Shown here in pieces: positions 34,203-44,014 of a stretch of DNA of 52,924 nucleotides. The DNA lies in contig NZ_JAJVKV010000030.1 in assembly GCF_024198175.1 (NCBI RefSeq), positions 1 through 52,924 of the forward strand. Reading direction: 5' to 3'. Under the pieces are notes generated by a model. It saw nothing but the letters and a program-made list of their open reading frames with translations. It did no database searches and had not been told where the DNA came from. Numbering within the stretch: position 1 is the first letter of the stretch; the number at the start of each line of letters is the position of its first letter. Origin of the DNA: Pyxidicoccus xibeiensis (GTDB lineage Bacteria > Myxococcota > Myxococcia > Myxococcales > Myxococcaceae). The position numbers were made by a program, and so were the translations under genes.

Positions 34203-37200
34203 TCAGGCTTCGCGAAGCGCCCCTGACGCCGACGACCTGCCGGCATCCGCCCACCCGCTGACGCGAGGGTGAGCACCTCCCACCGGCCTACCGGCGCGGG
34301 CCGCTGAACCGCGCGGCCCTGCCCGCTGCGTGGACAGCAGCCCCAGCAGCGCGAGCCCGAGCAGCCACGTCGCGGCGCCGCCAGACTGCGTGCAGCCGCA
34401 GCCGCTCGACTCCTCGGGCGGCGGCGGCGGGCTCGTCCCGGCGTCCGTGCTGCCACCGTCCGGCGTCCCCGCGTCCGAGCCTCCCTCCGCGCCCACCGTC
34501 ACCCGCACCTCGAAGGTGCAGGTCCGGCGGTTGCCGCTCGCGTCCGTGGCCGTCACCTCCACCTCGGTGGTGCCCGGGGTGAAGACGCTCCCGCGCTCGG
34601 GCGCATACGTCACCGTCGGCGTGGACACCGCATCCGTGGCCTGCACCTCTGGCCACGTCACCGCGACGCCCGCCTCCGACTCGGCCACCGCGGACTGCGC
34701 GGGCAGGCACTCCAGGGCCGGTGCCACCGTGTCCCGCACCGTGACGGTGAACCTACACGTCGCCACGTTGCCCGCTCCGTCCGTCGCGGTGGCGCGCACC
34801 TCGGTGGCCCCCAGCGCGAAGCCGCTGCCCGACGCATGGCTGTACGTCACCGTGGGGCTCCCGTCCCCATCCGTGGCCGTGGCCGGCGGATACGTCACGG
34901 CAGCGCCCGCACCGCTCGTCGCCTCCGCCACCTGCGCCTCCGGGCACGTCACCGTCGGAGGCTCGGCGTCCTCCTCCGTCCAGCTCATGGCCCACAGCTC
35001 CATGCCCGACGTGGGGTGCCAGGCCGGGAAGAAGATGCGCTGCCCGGAGCTCACCAGCCAGGCCGGCGACGACGAGGCCACTCCCGGGGCGATATCCGCC
35101 ACACGCACCGTGCCCTCCGCCGTGCCGTTCGTCCTCCACAGCTCCAGGCCCGAGGCCCCATCCGACGCGGCGAACACGAACGGCCCCTTCGCTCCCAGCC
35201 GGAGGAAGCCCGTGAGCCCCATCGCCGTGGCGCCATCGGCCCGGACGTCCTTCACCTTCACCGTGCCCGCCTCGGTGCCGTCCGTGCGCCAGGGCTGGTA
35301 GCCCGTCGCGCCGTCATCCGCCCAGAACAGCAGCCCGCTCCCGAAGGGCGTGAGGCGGAGCGGCGGAGGCGTCGTCGCGGACGCGCCGAACGTCCGGATC
35401 TTCACCATCGTCGTGCCTTCGCACTTCCAGAGCTCGGGCGGACCGTCCTCCGACTCGACGGTGAAGAAGAGCGTCCCACCCACCACGGCCGTGTTCGACA
35501 GGCTCGGCACCTTCCAGCTCGGAGAGGCCACCGGCCCCACGGCGCGCGTGCCCGCCTCCGTTCCATCACTCGTCCACAGCTCCTTCCTTGCCGGGCTCGT
35601 CCCCGGCAGGGAGAGCCAGAAGTAGAGCCGGCCGTTCACGGCCACCATGTGGTGGAGGGTGACGGGCTGCGTGGCGTCATACAGCTCCTTCACCCGCACC
35701 GTGCCCGCCTCGGTGCCATCGCTCATCCACAGCTCGTCGCGGTTCCAGCCGGCGGTGCGGGCGAAGAAGACCCGCGAGCCCACCGCGGTCAGCAGCCGGG
35801 GATGCACCTCGGGGAACTGCGGGGGAAAGGCCTTGACGAGCCGGGTTCCCCCGGGCGTCCCATCGGTCATCGACAGGCTGTCGCCGTCGAAGTTCCACTG
35901 CGTGAAGAAGACCCGTCCACCCGCCGCCACGGGCGTCCGATACGGCTCTTCGACGAAGTCCACGGACGCCAGCCTCTGGAGCGCCTGTCCCGTCGCGTCC
36001 ACGCTCCACAGGGCCCGCGCCCCGGCGTCAAAGGCCGCGAAGAGCAGCCGCTCGCCCAGCCGGGTGTACGACGTGGGGGTGTAGAGGACCGTGGTGTCCC
36101 CGCCCACGGCGGTCGTCCCGCCGGAGGTGCCGTCACTCCGCCACAGGCGCTCGAACTCCCCGTCCGTCCCGGTAAAGAAGAGCGCCCCGCCCAGGTCCAC
36201 GCCCGCGCCACGCCACTGCGGGACGCCGCTCCGGAGGTACTTCGCGAGCGTGGCGAGCCGGCCCGTCCCGGAGGCCGTGCCCGTGCTCCGCCAGAGCTCG
36301 TCGTCGGTCGACCAGAAGAGCAGCGCCCCCTGTGACCAGGTGCCCAGCAGCTCGCGGAAGCCGTGCCGGGTGGACGTGTTGTTCGACAGCCGCACCGTGC
36401 CCTGGGGCGTGCCATCCGTCTTCCACAGCTCGACTCCGTGGGTGCCGTCATCGGCCAGGAAGTAGAGCGCACCGGGAGCGGAGATGAACGCCACCTGCTC
36501 CAGCGAGTCGAACGGCGAGGCCGTCCCCGGGGCCACATCCGCGACGCGGGTGGTGCCCTGTGCCGTGCCATCCGTCTTCCACAGCTCGTTGCCGGCCTGG
36601 GCGTCATGTGCCGCGAAGTAGAGCGCGTTGCCATGGAGCGTGAAGCCATGGGGCCAGGAGCCCTCGGTGCCCGGGTAGAGGTCGGCCAGGCGCGCGGTGC
36701 CCGCCACCGTGCCGTCGCTCCTCCACAGCTCCTGCCCGGCCTCGGCGTCCGAAGCCCCGAAGTAGACGTTACCGTCCAGGCAGGCAGGCCGCGTCAGCGC
36801 CCGGAGTTCACGCAGCTGGAAGGTCCCTGCCGAGGTGCCGTCCGTCCTTCACAGCGCGTGGACGTTCTCACCGAGCTGCGCCGTGTACAGGGCCTTCCCG
36901 CCACACTCGATGAGTCCTCCCACGAAGTTGAAGTCGAAGCCCGGCACGGGGTCGCTCAGCAACACGGTGCCCTCCGTGGTGCCGTCGGTCTTCCAGAGGG
37001 ACAGGCCCTGGGTGGCTCCCGCCGAGGTGAAGACGAGCGTGTCCCCGACCCACGCGGCGGAATGGCCACCGACGACTCCTGTCTCGACCTGCTCCGAGTG
37101 CAGCAGCACCGTGCCGTCCGGAGTGCCGTCGCTGCGCCACAGGGCGAAGCCCGCGCTGGTGCGCGCCGGGTCGGTCGTTCCGAGGAACAGCGCGCCATTG

Positions 37201-37703
37201 CGCTGCGTCAGGAAGGTCCCGTCGGCATGGAGTGGCTTCACCAGCCGCGTCCCCTGGGTCGTGCCGTCGGTGCTCCACAGGCCGTCCTGATAGACACCGT
37301 TCCCCGTGGCGCCCGCGAGGAAGTACACGCGCCCGTTCATGACTACCGCGTTGGACGGGTCCGAGCCTGTCGGCCCCGGAAACAGGTCGAGCACCAGCGA
37401 GGTGCCCGCCGCGGTGCCGTCCGTCCGCCACAGCTCCCGGCCGTGGACCTTGTCGGTGGCCGCGAAGAGGACCGTGTTGCCCAGCTCGATGAAGAACCCC
37501 GCGGGGTGCAGGAAGTTGTCGGGCTGCGAGCCGGGGTTCAGGTCCTTCACCTGGGACGGCGTGCCCAGGAGCGGAGCGGAGGTCTCCCCGCGGGAGTCCT
37601 CTATCCGAGCGGCCTCCGGTGTCTTCTGCTCGCTACAGCCGGTGCCCAGGCACGCCACGAGCGTGGCGCTCCAGAGCGATCGCAGTCCATGTCCTACGTT
37701 CAT
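34203..37703 (-). pseudogene. ELWxxDGT/HYR surface lipoprotein interrupted by an in-frame TGA
   Basis: One continuous minus-strand frame of 1166 codons, broken only by TGA at 36849-36851 (codon 285). The signal peptide ends in lipobox LGTGC. Both sides consist of many ELW.{2}DGT.{2}GT beta-propeller repeats. The TGA falls exactly where the repeat needs Trp (HAL-stop-RTDGTSAGT), so a TGG-to-TGA change explains it. The second part has two HYR-type modules (PPTVTCPEAQVAEATSG onward; APALECLPAQSAVAESEAG onward), a Thr/Pro/Gly/Ser linker and a MYXO-CTERM-like end (SSGCGCTQSGG plus hydrophobic helix). The tail then runs about 35 residues past the usual Arg cluster. A truncated 284-residue lipoprotein could still be made. 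Confidence 0.8.
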
Positions 37704-37806
37704 GTGTATTCCGTTGCGCAAGGGGCTGACACGCCAAGGACCGTCCCCGACTTCATGTGCATTCCGTTGCACAAGGGGCTGGCACTCCAAGAGCCGTCCC
37801 CGACTG
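37701..37806. repeat. Two tandem 53-bp REP-like units
   Basis: Two copies (37701-37753 and 37754-37806) of the pattern CATGTGxATTCCGTTGCxCA, then AGGGGCTGxCAC, CCAAG, and ACCGTCCCCGACT/CCGTCCCCGACT. They differ at about seven positions. The CCGTCCCCGAC core resembles intergenic REP-like elements seen in many copies in some genomes. The array fills the gap between the ELWxxDGT gene and wbgA-like gene, and the first copy contains the start codon of the former. Confidence 0.75.
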
Positions 37807-37809
37807 GTC

Positions 37810-40800
37810 TCAGGCCGCGCCGGAGGTTGATGCGGCGCGGCCCAGCAGGCCTTGCATCATCCGATCCACCTGCGCGTCCCAGGGAGTGCGCCGCGCATGC
37901 GTGGCGGAAGCCGCGCCCAGGCGTGTGCGCAGGGCTGCGTCGCCCACCGCGCGACGAAGCTGCGCAACCAGGGCCCCTGGCGTCGGCGCCGCCACCAGGC
38001 AGTTCTCCCCGTCCCGGAAGAGCCAGCGGGTCGCCGCGTCCTCGTGCGCCACCACCGCCACCCCGCTGGCCATCAGCTCCAGCGGATGGAAGACGGAGCT
38101 GCCAGGGAACGTGAGGCACAGCGCCACGTCGCACTCGCGGTACAGCGCGGCGGCGCGCTCCGCGGGCAGCACGCCCAGGTTCGTCACCAGGCCGCGCACG
38201 CCGTACGACTCGGGGTTCCACTCGGCGCCGGCGGTGAGGACTTCCACCGCGGGCCCCAGCTCGCGCTTCAGCCGCGTGAGCGTCGCCAGGCCCAGCTCGA
38301 AGCCGCTGCGCTCGTCGTCCGGCCGCCCGTGGAAGAAGACGCGCACCGGCCCCTTCCGCTCCGGCCGCCGCGCATGGAAGAGCGCCTCGTCCACCACGGG
38401 CTCGAAGGCGAACCCGTCCATGCCGTGCCGCGCCTTCACCGCGTCCCGCAAGCCCGGGGTGAGGAAGAGGCCGTGGAGGCCCAGCGCATACGCCTGCTCC
38501 GCCAGGGTCCGCCGGGTGCCCGCCGCGAGGGACAGCGGCGCGTCGTCCGTGACGAACCACGCGCGCACCGTGGCCCCCGGGTGGCGCGCCACCGCGTACG
38601 CGGACGTCCAGTCCGTGGCGATGGCCAGGTCACACGCGGGCAGCTCCGCCACCGCCTGGGGCCCGGACAGCACGCGAAACCTACCCGTCGCTTCCGGGAA
38701 CACCGTGGCCGCGCGTGACTCGAAGTCGCGGGCGCTGGCGCCGGCTCCGTCGAGGACGACGAAGTCGCTGCGCACGCCGTGGCGCCGGTGCAGCAGGTCC
38801 GCGAGGTGGAAGACGATGCGCAGCGCCTCGGAGACGTGGGTGAAGGCGGGCACCAGCCACGTGGCCGTCTCCACCTTCCCTCGCGAGCGCAGGGCCGCCA
38901 GCGCGGCCGGGGCCGACTCGCGCGCCGCCCTCGCCTGCTCCGGCGTGAAGTCCAGCGCGTCCAGGTGCTCCACGAGGTGGCGCTGCGCCCGGGCGCGCGC
39001 CTCCATCACCGGGTCCTGCGCGCTGGGCACGTCGCGGGACAGCGTGCGCACGGCCAGCGTCTCCCCGTCCTCGGCGTGGTGGCGCAGGGCGCAGTCGGTG
39101 CCCAGGAGGGTGAGGTTGGGGTTGTAGAAGGGGTCGCCCTTCGCCCCCAGCCAGGGGCGGTAGGCCACGTAGGACCACCAGTAGTCGGCCTCGGGGACGG
39201 CGTCGGCGCGGCGGCTGGCGGACTCGTGGTGGATGAGGCGCGCGTGCGGCGTGTACACCACGCGCAGGCCGCGCTGGCGCAGCCGCAGGCCGATGTCGAT
39301 GTCGCTGCCGCACACCTGGAAGCGCTCGTCGAAGCCCTTCAGCGCCTCGAAGACGTCGCGGCGGAAGATGACGCACGCGCTGGTGACGGACAGCCAGTTG
39401 CGCGTCCACTCCGCGTGACCGAAGGGCGTGGAGATGGGCCCTTCCGGCAGGCGCCAGAACGGGTGGCCCGCCATGCCGGTGATACCCACCACGACGCCCG
39501 CGTGCTGCACGGTGCCCTCGGGGAAGAGCAGCTTGCAGCCCACGGCGCCCACCTCGGGCCGCTGGGCCTGCGACACCAGCTCCTCCAGCCAGCCCGGGTC
39601 CACCACCTCCATGTCGTTGTTGAGGAAGAGCAGCAGCTCGCCCGTGGCCTGCTTCGCCGCCCAGTTGTTGATGGCCGGGTAGTTGAAGGGGAAGTCCCAC
39701 GTCAGCTTCACCAGCCGCGGGTCCGTCAGCCGCTCCAGCAGGGCGAAGGTCTCCGGCTTCGTGCTGTTGTTGGAGACCAGCAGCACCTCGAAGTTCCGGT
39801 ACGTCGTCCGCTCCAGCAGGCCGGGCAGCAGCAGCTCCAGCAGGTCGGGCCGGTCCTTGAACGGGACGATGATGGAGACCTTCGGCGTCCCCTTCACCGG
39901 GTAGCGCACGCGGTACTCACCGGGCGCGGGGCTCGTCACCTCGGCGGACTCGCCGGTGCGCGCCAGGTGCTCGCGCAGGGCGCGCACGCCATCGGTCGCA
40001 AGCGGGGTGCTACGCCCGTGGTACAGCAGCTTCGGCACATGGCCGATGCCGCGCGTGGCCTCGCTCAGCCGCAGCACCAGCTCGTAGTCCCGCGCGCGCA
40101 GGCCCCCCGTGGCCTCCAGCACGCGGCGCCGCGCCACCAGGAAGCCGCCGACGTAGTCGACCGAGCGCAGCAGGTCCGGAGACCAGTCCGGCTTGAAGAA
40201 GGGCGCGGTGCGGCGGCCCTGTGCGTCCAGCCGGTCCTCGTCGCTGTAGAGGACATCCAGCGACGGCTCCGCCGCGAGCACCACCTCCGCCACCGCATGC
40301 GAGGCCAGCGTGTCTCCGGCGGCCAGGAAGCCCACCCACTCACCGCGCGCGGCGGCGGGACTCTCCAGACGGATGCGCGGGTCGCGCGCGGCGGCTGCGC
40401 GCAGCAGGGCGGCCACGGGCGGGGCGGTGCTGGCGTCCAGCTCCAGCAGCCACTCCCACGCGGGATACACCTGGGCCTCCACGGAGGCGAGGCTCGCCCG
40501 CAGCAACGCCTCGGGCGAGTCGCGAACCGCCGTGACGAGTGACACGAGCGGCCTCGACTCCAGCCGCGCCACCGCCTCACGAGCGGCGGAGAGGTCCCCG
40601 GGCTCGCGCCGCGCGCACCACGCCTCGAAGTCCCCCAGCTCCGGCGGCCGGGGCGGCGGCGTGCGCGTGCCCAGGATGCCGGCCAGCGCCAGCACCGCCT
40701 GCTCGTTGAAGCGCGTCTGCCGGCGCAGCAGCTCCGTCCAGAAGGGCGAGCCCGCCCGCAGGGCCCGGGGCAGCGCGTCCGCCCGCAGCGGGTCATTGCG

Positions 40801-41520
40801 CCCGACAAGGCCCGCCACCGACTTCGCGGCCTCGGCCTCTGAGGGAGGACGAGGCGCGGCGGCGGCCACGAGTGCCTCCACCATGGCCGCGTTCCACTCC
40901 GCCTGGCCGCGCAGCAGCGCCTCCAGCACCGGCCCCACGGCGGAGAGATAGGAGCGCTTCGCCGCATCCACCACCGCGCCCAGCGCCCCCTGCCCCCGCG
41001 AGCGGAGCGCCTTCCAGCGCGTGGGGTCTACCTTCGACTCGAGCTGCGAGCGCACCTGGCCGGAGAGGTCCTCGCGCAGGCCCAGGCTCCGGTGCACGGA
41101 GAGCTGCTCCAGCACCCGCACCACCGCCGCGTTGAACTCCGCCTGCGGGCGCAGCGACTCCTCGTGGAAGGGCTGAAGTCCCTCGATGAAGGCGCGCTTG
41201 GTGGCCGTCACCACCCGCCCCTTGAGGGCGCTGCGGTGCGACTCCGGCACCTCGAAGTCATACGGCACCGCCAGCCGCGCGGCCTCTTTCAGGGGCGTGA
41301 GCGCGAGCGAGCCCTCGGGCCGGGCCCGGTGGAGCTGCTCCGTCAGCAACTGGAGCGTTGCCTCCAGCGCGGACACCTCTTCGCACCGCTCGGGCAGGTA
41401 GGGGCGCCGCTCGTCCAGCAGCACGCGCACCACGGCCACCATCCGCGCCAGGTCTCCCGCGCCCGGCGCCGCATCCGGCACCACCCCGTCCCCGGCGAGC
41501 TTCCCCAGCCCTGTCTTCAC
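37810..41520 (-). CDS. wbgA: Three-domain glycosyltransferase, WbgA-like
   Basis: A 1236-residue protein starting at GTG 41520. Residues 1-320 are helical and contain three LRxQxxFN-type motifs near 125, 205 and 275. A first GT2-like domain (about 322-535) contains SLVTAVRDSPEALLRASLAS and YSDEDRLD. A second GT2 domain (about 545-800) contains VSIIVPFKDRPDLLELLLPG, FLNNDMEVVDPGW and FDERFQVCGSDIDIGLRLRQ. A third GT4/GT-B-like region (about 885-1225) has RVFFHGRPDDERSGFELGLA and VFHPLELMASGVAVVAHEDA. In M. xanthus the genes wzm, wzt and wbgA form the O-antigen locus; the order here is the same. It probably assembles several sugar linkages of the O-antigen. Confidence 0.8.
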   Translation of the reverse strand: MKTGLGKLAGDGVVPDAAPGAGDLARMVAVVRVLLDERRPYLPERCEEVSALEATLQLLTEQLHRARPEGSLALTPLKEAARLAVPYDFEVPESHRSALKGRVVTATKRAFIEGLQPFHEESLRPQAEFNAAVVRVLEQLSVHRSLGLREDLSGQVRSQLESKVDPTRWKALRSRGQGALGAVVDAAKRSYLSAVGPVLEALLRGQAEWNAAMVEALVAAAAPRPPSEAEAAKSVAGLVGRNDPLRADALPRALRAGSPFWTELLRRQTRFNEQAVLALAGILGTRTPPPRPPELGDFEAWCARREPGDLSAAREAVARLESRPLVSLVTAVRDSPEALLRASLASVEAQVYPAWEWLLELDASTAPPVAALLRAAAARDPRIRLESPAAARGEWVGFLAAGDTLASHAVAEVVLAAEPSLDVLYSDEDRLDAQGRRTAPFFKPDWSPDLLRSVDYVGGFLVARRRVLEATGGLRARDYELVLRLSEATRGIGHVPKLLYHGRSTPLATDGVRALREHLARTGESAEVTSPAPGEYRVRYPVKGTPKVSIIVPFKDRPDLLELLLPGLLERTTYRNFEVLLVSNNSTKPETFALLERLTDPRLVKLTWDFPFNYPAINNWAAKQATGELLLFLNNDMEVVDPGWLEELVSQAQRPEVGAVGCKLLFPEGTVQHAGVVVGITGMAGHPFWRLPEGPISTPFGHAEWTRNWLSVTSACVIFRRDVFEALKGFDERFQVCGSDIDIGLRLRQRGLRVVYTPHARLIHHESASRRADAVPEADYWWSYVAYRPWLGAKGDPFYNPNLTLLGTDCALRHHAEDGETLAVRTLSRDVPSAQDPVMEARARAQRHLVEHLDALDFTPEQARAARESAPAALAALRSRGKVETATWLVPAFTHVSEALRIVFHLADLLHRRHGVRSDFVVLDGAGASARDFESRAATVFPEATGRFRVLSGPQAVAELPACDLAIATDWTSAYAVARHPGATVRAWFVTDDAPLSLAAGTRRTLAEQAYALGLHGLFLTPGLRDAVKARHGMDGFAFEPVVDEALFHARRPERKGPVRVFFHGRPDDERSGFELGLATLTRLKRELGPAVEVLTAGAEWNPESYGVRGLVTNLGVLPAERAAALYRECDVALCLTFPGSSVFHPLELMASGVAVVAHEDAATRWLFRDGENCLVAAPTPGALVAQLRRAVGDAALRTRLGAASATHARRTPWDAQVDRMMQGLLGRAASTSGAA

Positions 41521-41604
41521 AGCGCTACCGCCTCTCTGTTTCGCGTGCGGGACGGGCCGTCCGAGCGGCCCGCAACGTCCGAGCCGCCGGTGGCTCGGGG
41601 GCCG

Positions 41605-42924
41605 CTACCGGCCGCTCGCGACGCCGCTCGCCAGCGACGCCACCACCGGCTGCGACACCGGCGAGGCCTCCACCACCCAGCGGTGTGCCGGGCGGAACAC
41701 GCCCCGCTCCGCGACGGAGGAGAACACCTGGAAGGTGAGGCGCGCCGTGGCGGTGCCGCCTCCCGGCGAGTGCGCCTTCACCTGCAGCACGTATTCACCC
41801 GACAGCAGCCCCAGCCGATCCATGACGAAGCGCACGCGGCCCTCGGAAGGGAGCTGCCGGGGCACCTCCACCTCCTCCATGCGCGTGCTCGTCTCGTACA
41901 GCGGCCGGCCATCCGCGGCCTGGAGCGAGACCTCGAACTCCACGTCCTCGCACTGCCCCTCCGAGGAGAAGTCCACGCAGACCTCGACCGGAGTCTCCGG
42001 CGACAGCGGAGCATCCGCCCCGGTGGACGACACCAGGCGCAGCCCGGTCAGCCGCACGGGCGAGGTGGACGAAGGCAGCTCCGCCGCCGGGCCGGGCACC
42101 TGCGGCAGCGCGCCACCACCCTCGGTGAGGGCCGGCGGGGTGAAGGCCTGGGACTGGGACTCGGCCAGGGCCGTGGCCTGCCGGTACTCGGCCGTCACGT
42201 CCGCGGGACGGCCCACCCGGCGGATGTACCCGCCGTCAATCCATGCCGCCAGGTCACACCAGCGGTCCACCGCGTTCAGGTCATGCGTCACGAGGACGAT
42301 GGTCTTCCCCGAGTTCTTGAACTCCATCATCTTGGCGAGGCTCTTCTTGCTGAAGTGCTCGTCGCCCACGGCGAGAATCTCGTCGATGATGAGGATGTCC
42401 GGGTCCACGTGCGTGGCCACCGCGAAGGCCAGGCGCATGTACATGCCGCTGGAGTAGGTGCGCACCGGCTCGTCGATGAACTCGCCCAGCTCGCTGAAGG
42501 CGATGATTTCATCCATCCGGGCCCGCACTTCCGCGCGCGACATTCCGAGGATGATGCCGTTGATGAGGATGTTCTCCCGCCCGGAGAAGTCCGGGTGGAA
42601 GCCCGCGCCCAGGTCCAGCAGCGCGGAGATGCGGCCGTTGATCTGCAACAGGCCGGAGGTGGGCGTGTAGATGCCGGTGATGAGCTTGAGCAGCGTGCTC
42701 TTGCCCGAGCCGTTCCGCCCGATGATGCCGACCGTCTTGCCCTTGGGGATGGTGAGGGTGATGCCACGCAGCGCGGTGATGAGCCCGGCCTCACGGGCCT
42801 GACGCTTGCCTCGCAGCCAGCGGAGCAGCTCGGACTTGAACGTCGTGTACTCGCCCCGGATGGTCCGCTTCCGGAAGCTCTTCACGACGTCCTGCATGAC
42901 AATGGCGTCCATGGGTTCCTGCAT
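41605..42924 (-). CDS. wzt: O-antigen ABC exporter ATPase (Wzt)
   Basis: A 439-residue cytoplasmic ATPase. The nucleotide-binding domain has Walker A GRNGSGKST (69-77), Q-loop region LLDLGAGFHPDFSGRENI, signature YSSGMYMRLAFAVA, and Walker B ILIIDEILAVGD. A C-terminal domain of about 150 residues (about 285-430; RLVSSTGADAPLSPETPVEV onward) is the beta-sandwich Wzt_C type that binds the capped end of the polysaccharide. It pairs with the permease nine bases upstream. An ATG at 42912 is an alternative start with a better ribosome-binding site (AGGAA). Confidence 0.93.
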   Translation of the reverse strand: MQEPMDAIVMQDVVKSFRKRTIRGEYTTFKSELLRWLRGKRQAREAGLITALRGITLTIPKGKTVGIIGRNGSGKSTLLKLITGIYTPTSGLLQINGRISALLDLGAGFHPDFSGRENILINGIILGMSRAEVRARMDEIIAFSELGEFIDEPVRTYSSGMYMRLAFAVATHVDPDILIIDEILAVGDEHFSKKSLAKMMEFKNSGKTIVLVTHDLNAVDRWCDLAAWIDGGYIRRVGRPADVTAEYRQATALAESQSQAFTPPALTEGGGALPQVPGPAAELPSSTSPVRLTGLRLVSSTGADAPLSPETPVEVCVDFSSEGQCEDVEFEVSLQAADGRPLYETSTRMEEVEVPRQLPSEGRVRFVMDRLGLLSGEYVLQVKAHSPGGGTATARLTFQVFSSVAERGVFRPAHRWVVEASPVSQPVVASLASGVASGR

Positions 42925-42933
42925 GGCGTCGGC

Positions 42934-43716
42934 TCAGATGGACTCCGCGAATTCCTCGCGGCGGGCTTCGAAGATCATCGAGGCGCCCCACAGCAGCGCC
43001 GCCGAGAAGGCGCCCAGCGCCAGCAGCGGCCCTGCGTCCGGGAGGCGGTGCTCATAGAAGATGGCCTGGTACGACGTGATGAGGCTCGCCATGGGATTGA
43101 AGAGCATGATGAGCGAGCGGACCTTCTCATCCTGGAAGGTGGTGAGCTGGTACAGCACCGGGGTGGCGAAGAACCACATCGTCAGCAGGTTGTTGACGAT
43201 GTGCTGCAGGTCCCTGAACGTCACGTTGATGGCGGCCAGGATGTACGTCAGCGCCAGCGTGAAGGTGAGCTGGATGAGGACCAGCAGCGGGAAGACGATG
43301 ATGTGCCAGGTGGGCCACTGCCCGTAGATGAGGCCCAGCCCCAGCATCAGCGGCAGCGACAGCATGTAGTTGCAGAGGTTCGTCACCACCACCGTGGTGG
43401 GGAGCACCTGGGCCGGGAAGCGGACCTTGGTCATGAGGTCTCTCCGGTCGCTGATGGCGCTCGCCCCGCCGCTGACGGAGCTGGAGAACCACATCCAGGG
43501 CAGCAGGCCCACGAACATGAAGAAGGCGTAGTTGGGCGTGTTCTGCCGCATCACCACGGTGAAGAGCAGCGCGTACACCAGCATGTGCAGGGTCGGGTTC
43601 AGGAACGTCCAGAGGAACCCGAGGAACGAGCCACGGTAGCGCGCCTTCAGCTCGCGCTGGACGAGGCTGAGCAGCAGGCCCCGATACTGGTACAGCTCAC
43701 GGACGAGGCGAATCAT
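42934..43716 (-). CDS. wzm: O-antigen ABC exporter permease (Wzm)
   Basis: A 260-residue inner-membrane protein of the ABC-2 type with six predicted helices. Family phrases: LVQRELKARYRGSFLGFLWT, FLNPTLHMLVYALLFTVVMR, FVGLLPWMWFSSSVSGGASA, and FRDLQHIVNNLLTMWFFATP. It moves undecaprenyl-linked O-antigen across the inner membrane together with the Wzt ATPase encoded next. Start 43716 is preferred (AAGGG upstream); an in-frame ATG at 43731 adds five residues. First gene of the wzm-wzt-wbgA run. Confidence 0.92.
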   Translation of the reverse strand: MIRLVRELYQYRGLLLSLVQRELKARYRGSFLGFLWTFLNPTLHMLVYALLFTVVMRQNTPNYAFFMFVGLLPWMWFSSSVSGGASAISDRRDLMTKVRFPAQVLPTTVVVTNLCNYMLSLPLMLGLGLIYGQWPTWHIIVFPLLVLIQLTFTLALTYILAAINVTFRDLQHIVNNLLTMWFFATPVLYQLTTFQDEKVRSLIMLFNPMASLITSYQAIFYEHRLPDAGPLLALGAFSAALLWGASMIFEARREEFAESI

Positions 43717-43971
43717 GAGGGGGCCCTTCATATAGCAGGGCTTGCGCCGGATGTGAGGCAGCCCGGTGCGGCGGAGAGCATCCCCGAGTGCGCACGGATG
43801 ACCGTCCGCCCTCGGAGCAACCTGCCCCCTCTGCCGAGCCGCACTTCATGATGTTTCAAGAGGAGCGCCCGCCCTGGAAGCAGGCGTCAGCGCGGGCCCG
43901 GCACCCGAGCGACTCGCAGCCGCCGGACGGGCGCGGACCGGGCCGCACGCGAGCAGGGAGATGCGAGGCCG
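43717..43971. other. Intergenic region upstream of wzm, no gene seen
   Basis: About 255 bases between the wzm start and the tRNA terminator. It must hold the promoter of the O-antigen export operon. No open frame with coding character, RNA gene or consensus promoter was recognised. Confidence 0.5.
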
Positions 43972-44010
43972 GAAAAAGAAAAAGGCCCCCTGGTTTCCCA
44001 GGAGGCCTTT
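43972..44010 (-). terminator. Intrinsic terminator of tRNA-Gly
   Basis: On the minus strand, AAAGGCCTCCTGG and CCAGGGGGCCTTT form a 13-base stem with one mismatch and a four-base loop. It is followed directly by TTCTTTTTCC. The hairpin begins four bases after the tRNA CCA end. A textbook Rho-independent terminator. Confidence 0.9.
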
Positions 44011-44014
44011 CGTC

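Noticed and set aside
36849..36851. Selenocysteine at the in-frame TGA
   Set aside because: The position is a conserved Trp in a structural repeat, not a redox site, and no selenocysteine insertion hairpin was evident just downstream.
37701..37806. Possible CRISPR or attachment site from two 53-bp units
   Set aside because: There are only two directly abutting units and no spacers; no recombinase gene is nearby. A REP-like tandem duplication fits better.
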